From positions 558,001 to 622,000 of the forward strand of contig NZ_CP063401.1 of NCBI RefSeq assembly GCF_021729885.1: DNA of 64,000 bases, written 5' to 3'. A program made the translations under genes and the position numbers. The notes below the pieces were generated by a model. It did no database searches, was not told the origin of the DNA, and worked only from the letters and a program-made list of their open reading frames with translations. The stretch is from Devosia sp. SL43 (GTDB lineage: Bacteria > Pseudomonadota > Alphaproteobacteria > Rhizobiales > Devosiaceae). Shown here piece by piece: positions 63,368 to 64,000 of the stretch (position 1 is its first letter; the number at the start of each line of letters is the position of its first letter).

Positions 63368-63502
63368 CTTCACCTCTCCCTTTGGGGGAGAGGTCGACCC
63401 TCTTGGGTCGGGGGAGGGGGCCTTCCCCAAAACACCGAGCCAACTAAAGGCCCCCACACCCGGCGCTGCGCGCCGACCTCTCCCCCAAAGGGAGAGGTGA
63501 AG
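63368..63502. repeat. Intergenic inverted repeat, two nested hairpins
   Basis: A 29-base arm at 63368-63396 is matched exactly by its inverted copy at 63474-63502. Each arm is itself a near-palindrome (CCTCTCCC against GGGGAGAGG). The 77-base spacer includes TCGACCCTCTTGGGTCGGGG and GGCGCTGCGCGCC, further self-complementary pieces. Such elements are scattered between genes in many alphaproteobacteria as REP/RIME-like repeats. It stands between sufD and sufS and would fold strongly in the mRNA. Confidence 0.85.
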
Positions 63503-63515
63503 AGGGCGTCACCAC

Positions 63516-64000
63516 CTACTTACCCAGCAGCCAGCCGTCGATTACCCCGTGCAGGGCTTCAGCCAGGGCCTCATCCTCGATCGGATCGACGAGTTCCTCA
63601 AGGAAACCGCGGACCAGCATCGTCTCGGCTTCTCCCTTGGGGATGCCGCGGCTCATCAGGTAGAACATGCTGTCTTCGTCGAGCTTGCCGCAGGTCGAGC
63701 CGTGGCCGCAGACGACGTCGTCGGCATAGATTTCGAGCTCGGGCTTGCTGAGGATTTCCGCCTCATCCGACAGCATCAGGCCCTGATGCATGAACTTGGC
63801 ATCGGTTTTCTGCGCATCGCGCGCCACGACTAGGCGGCCCTGCACCACCGATTTGCCGCGACCGCGGGCAATCGACTTGAACAGCGGCTGCGACGAGGTG
63901 TGCGGCACCGCGTGGCTGGCATCCATGGTGATGTCGGCATGCTGGCCGTCGGAGACCAGGTTGAGCCCGGTGATGAAACCATGCGCCCCGGCGCCCTCAT
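63516..64000 (-). CDS. sufD: Fe-S assembly scaffold subunit SufD (3' part, continues beyond window)
   Basis: The reading frame is open to the window edge; its start lies outside. The visible 161 codons match the SufD C-terminal domain: HGFITGLNLVSDGQHADITMDASHAVPHTSSQPLFKSIARGRGKSVVQGRLVVARDAQKTDA and HGSTCGKLDEDSMFYLMSRGIPKGEAETMLVRGFLEELVD with the RGIP/AE signature. It forms the SufBC2D scaffold with SufB and SufC, which should be encoded just upstream. It precedes sufS with the inverted repeat between. Confidence 0.92.
   Translation of the reverse strand, partial: EGAGAHGFITGLNLVSDGQHADITMDASHAVPHTSSQPLFKSIARGRGKSVVQGRLVVARDAQKTDAKFMHQGLMLSDEAEILSKPELEIYADDVVCGHGSTCGKLDEDSMFYLMSRGIPKGEAETMLVRGFLEELVDPIEDEALAEALHGVIDGWLLGK

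Overview
This is a high-GC, gene-dense bacterial chromosome segment. Gene content points to an alphaproteobacterium of the Hyphomicrobiales, probably near Devosia. The pointers are the rhizobial order betI-betC-betB-betA, a choXWV choline importer, an ExoD protein, a DUF2076 protein and a suf operon of the form sufD-sufS-sufT-sufA. The genus is an inference from gene order and protein flavour; no 16S or tRNA gene is present to test it.

Layout. 1-9 kb (mostly minus strand): an FKBP isomerase, then a tightly coupled seven-gene operon running from 8640 down to 895. It encodes a CDP-alcohol phosphatidyltransferase, a membrane sulfatase-like (LtaS-type) enzyme, a YbhN-type flippase-like protein, an NMT1-type ABC transporter (binding protein, ATPase, fused double permease) and a GT4 glycosyltransferase. 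This looks like an uncharacterised envelope-lipid system and is the best candidate here for something undescribed. 8.7-14.6 kb: cytochrome b561, a DUF2270 membrane protein, an SLC13-type transporter with TrkA-C domains, then lipid-phosphate genes (PAP2, diacylglycerol kinase-like, metallophosphoesterase).

14.6-23.2 kb: a GntR-controlled sugar ABC importer with a Gfo/Idh/MocA dehydrogenase and a cupin, divergent from a Tm-1-like/PEP-hydrolase-like pair that corresponds to the two halves of the plant Tm-1 protein. 23.3-36.3 kb: a nearly complete choline-O-sulfate, choline and glycine betaine island. It holds a GlxA/AraC regulator, a Rieske glycine-betaine-type oxygenase with its reductase, an MFS carrier, choVWX, betI, betC, betB and betA. 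A perfect palindrome between choX and betI is a strong BetI operator candidate. ChoX keeps the choline-pocket residues known from the Sinorhizobium protein.

36.3-43.5 kb: a GH127 glycosidase gene broken by one in-frame TAG, then a 4-hydroxyproline degradation cluster (epimerase; divergent deaminase, GntR and DadA-like oxidase) and a GreA/GreB-family factor. 43.6-51.2 kb: two TIM-barrel sugar isomerase-like proteins, a pyranose-oxidase-like GMC enzyme, a Gfo/Idh/MocA dehydrogenase and MFS carriers. This suggests a keto-sugar (oxidised glycoside) pathway, with a TACCA-repeat control region in the divergent promoter. 51.4-59.9 kb: mostly small housekeeping, envelope and hypothetical genes, including a nucleosidase, a SleB-like lipoprotein, an orphan FliK-like/FlhB-tail pair, ExoD, a GT2 and a FecR-domain protein. 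59.9-64 kb: aroA, then sufA, sufT, sufS and the 3' part of sufD, with a 29-bp perfect inverted repeat between sufD and sufS.

No tRNA, rRNA, CRISPR array, insertion sequence, integrase or phage gene was seen. Transport plus catabolism of host- or plant-derived compounds (choline esters, betaines, hydroxyproline, glycosides) dominates, which fits a soil or rhizosphere life.
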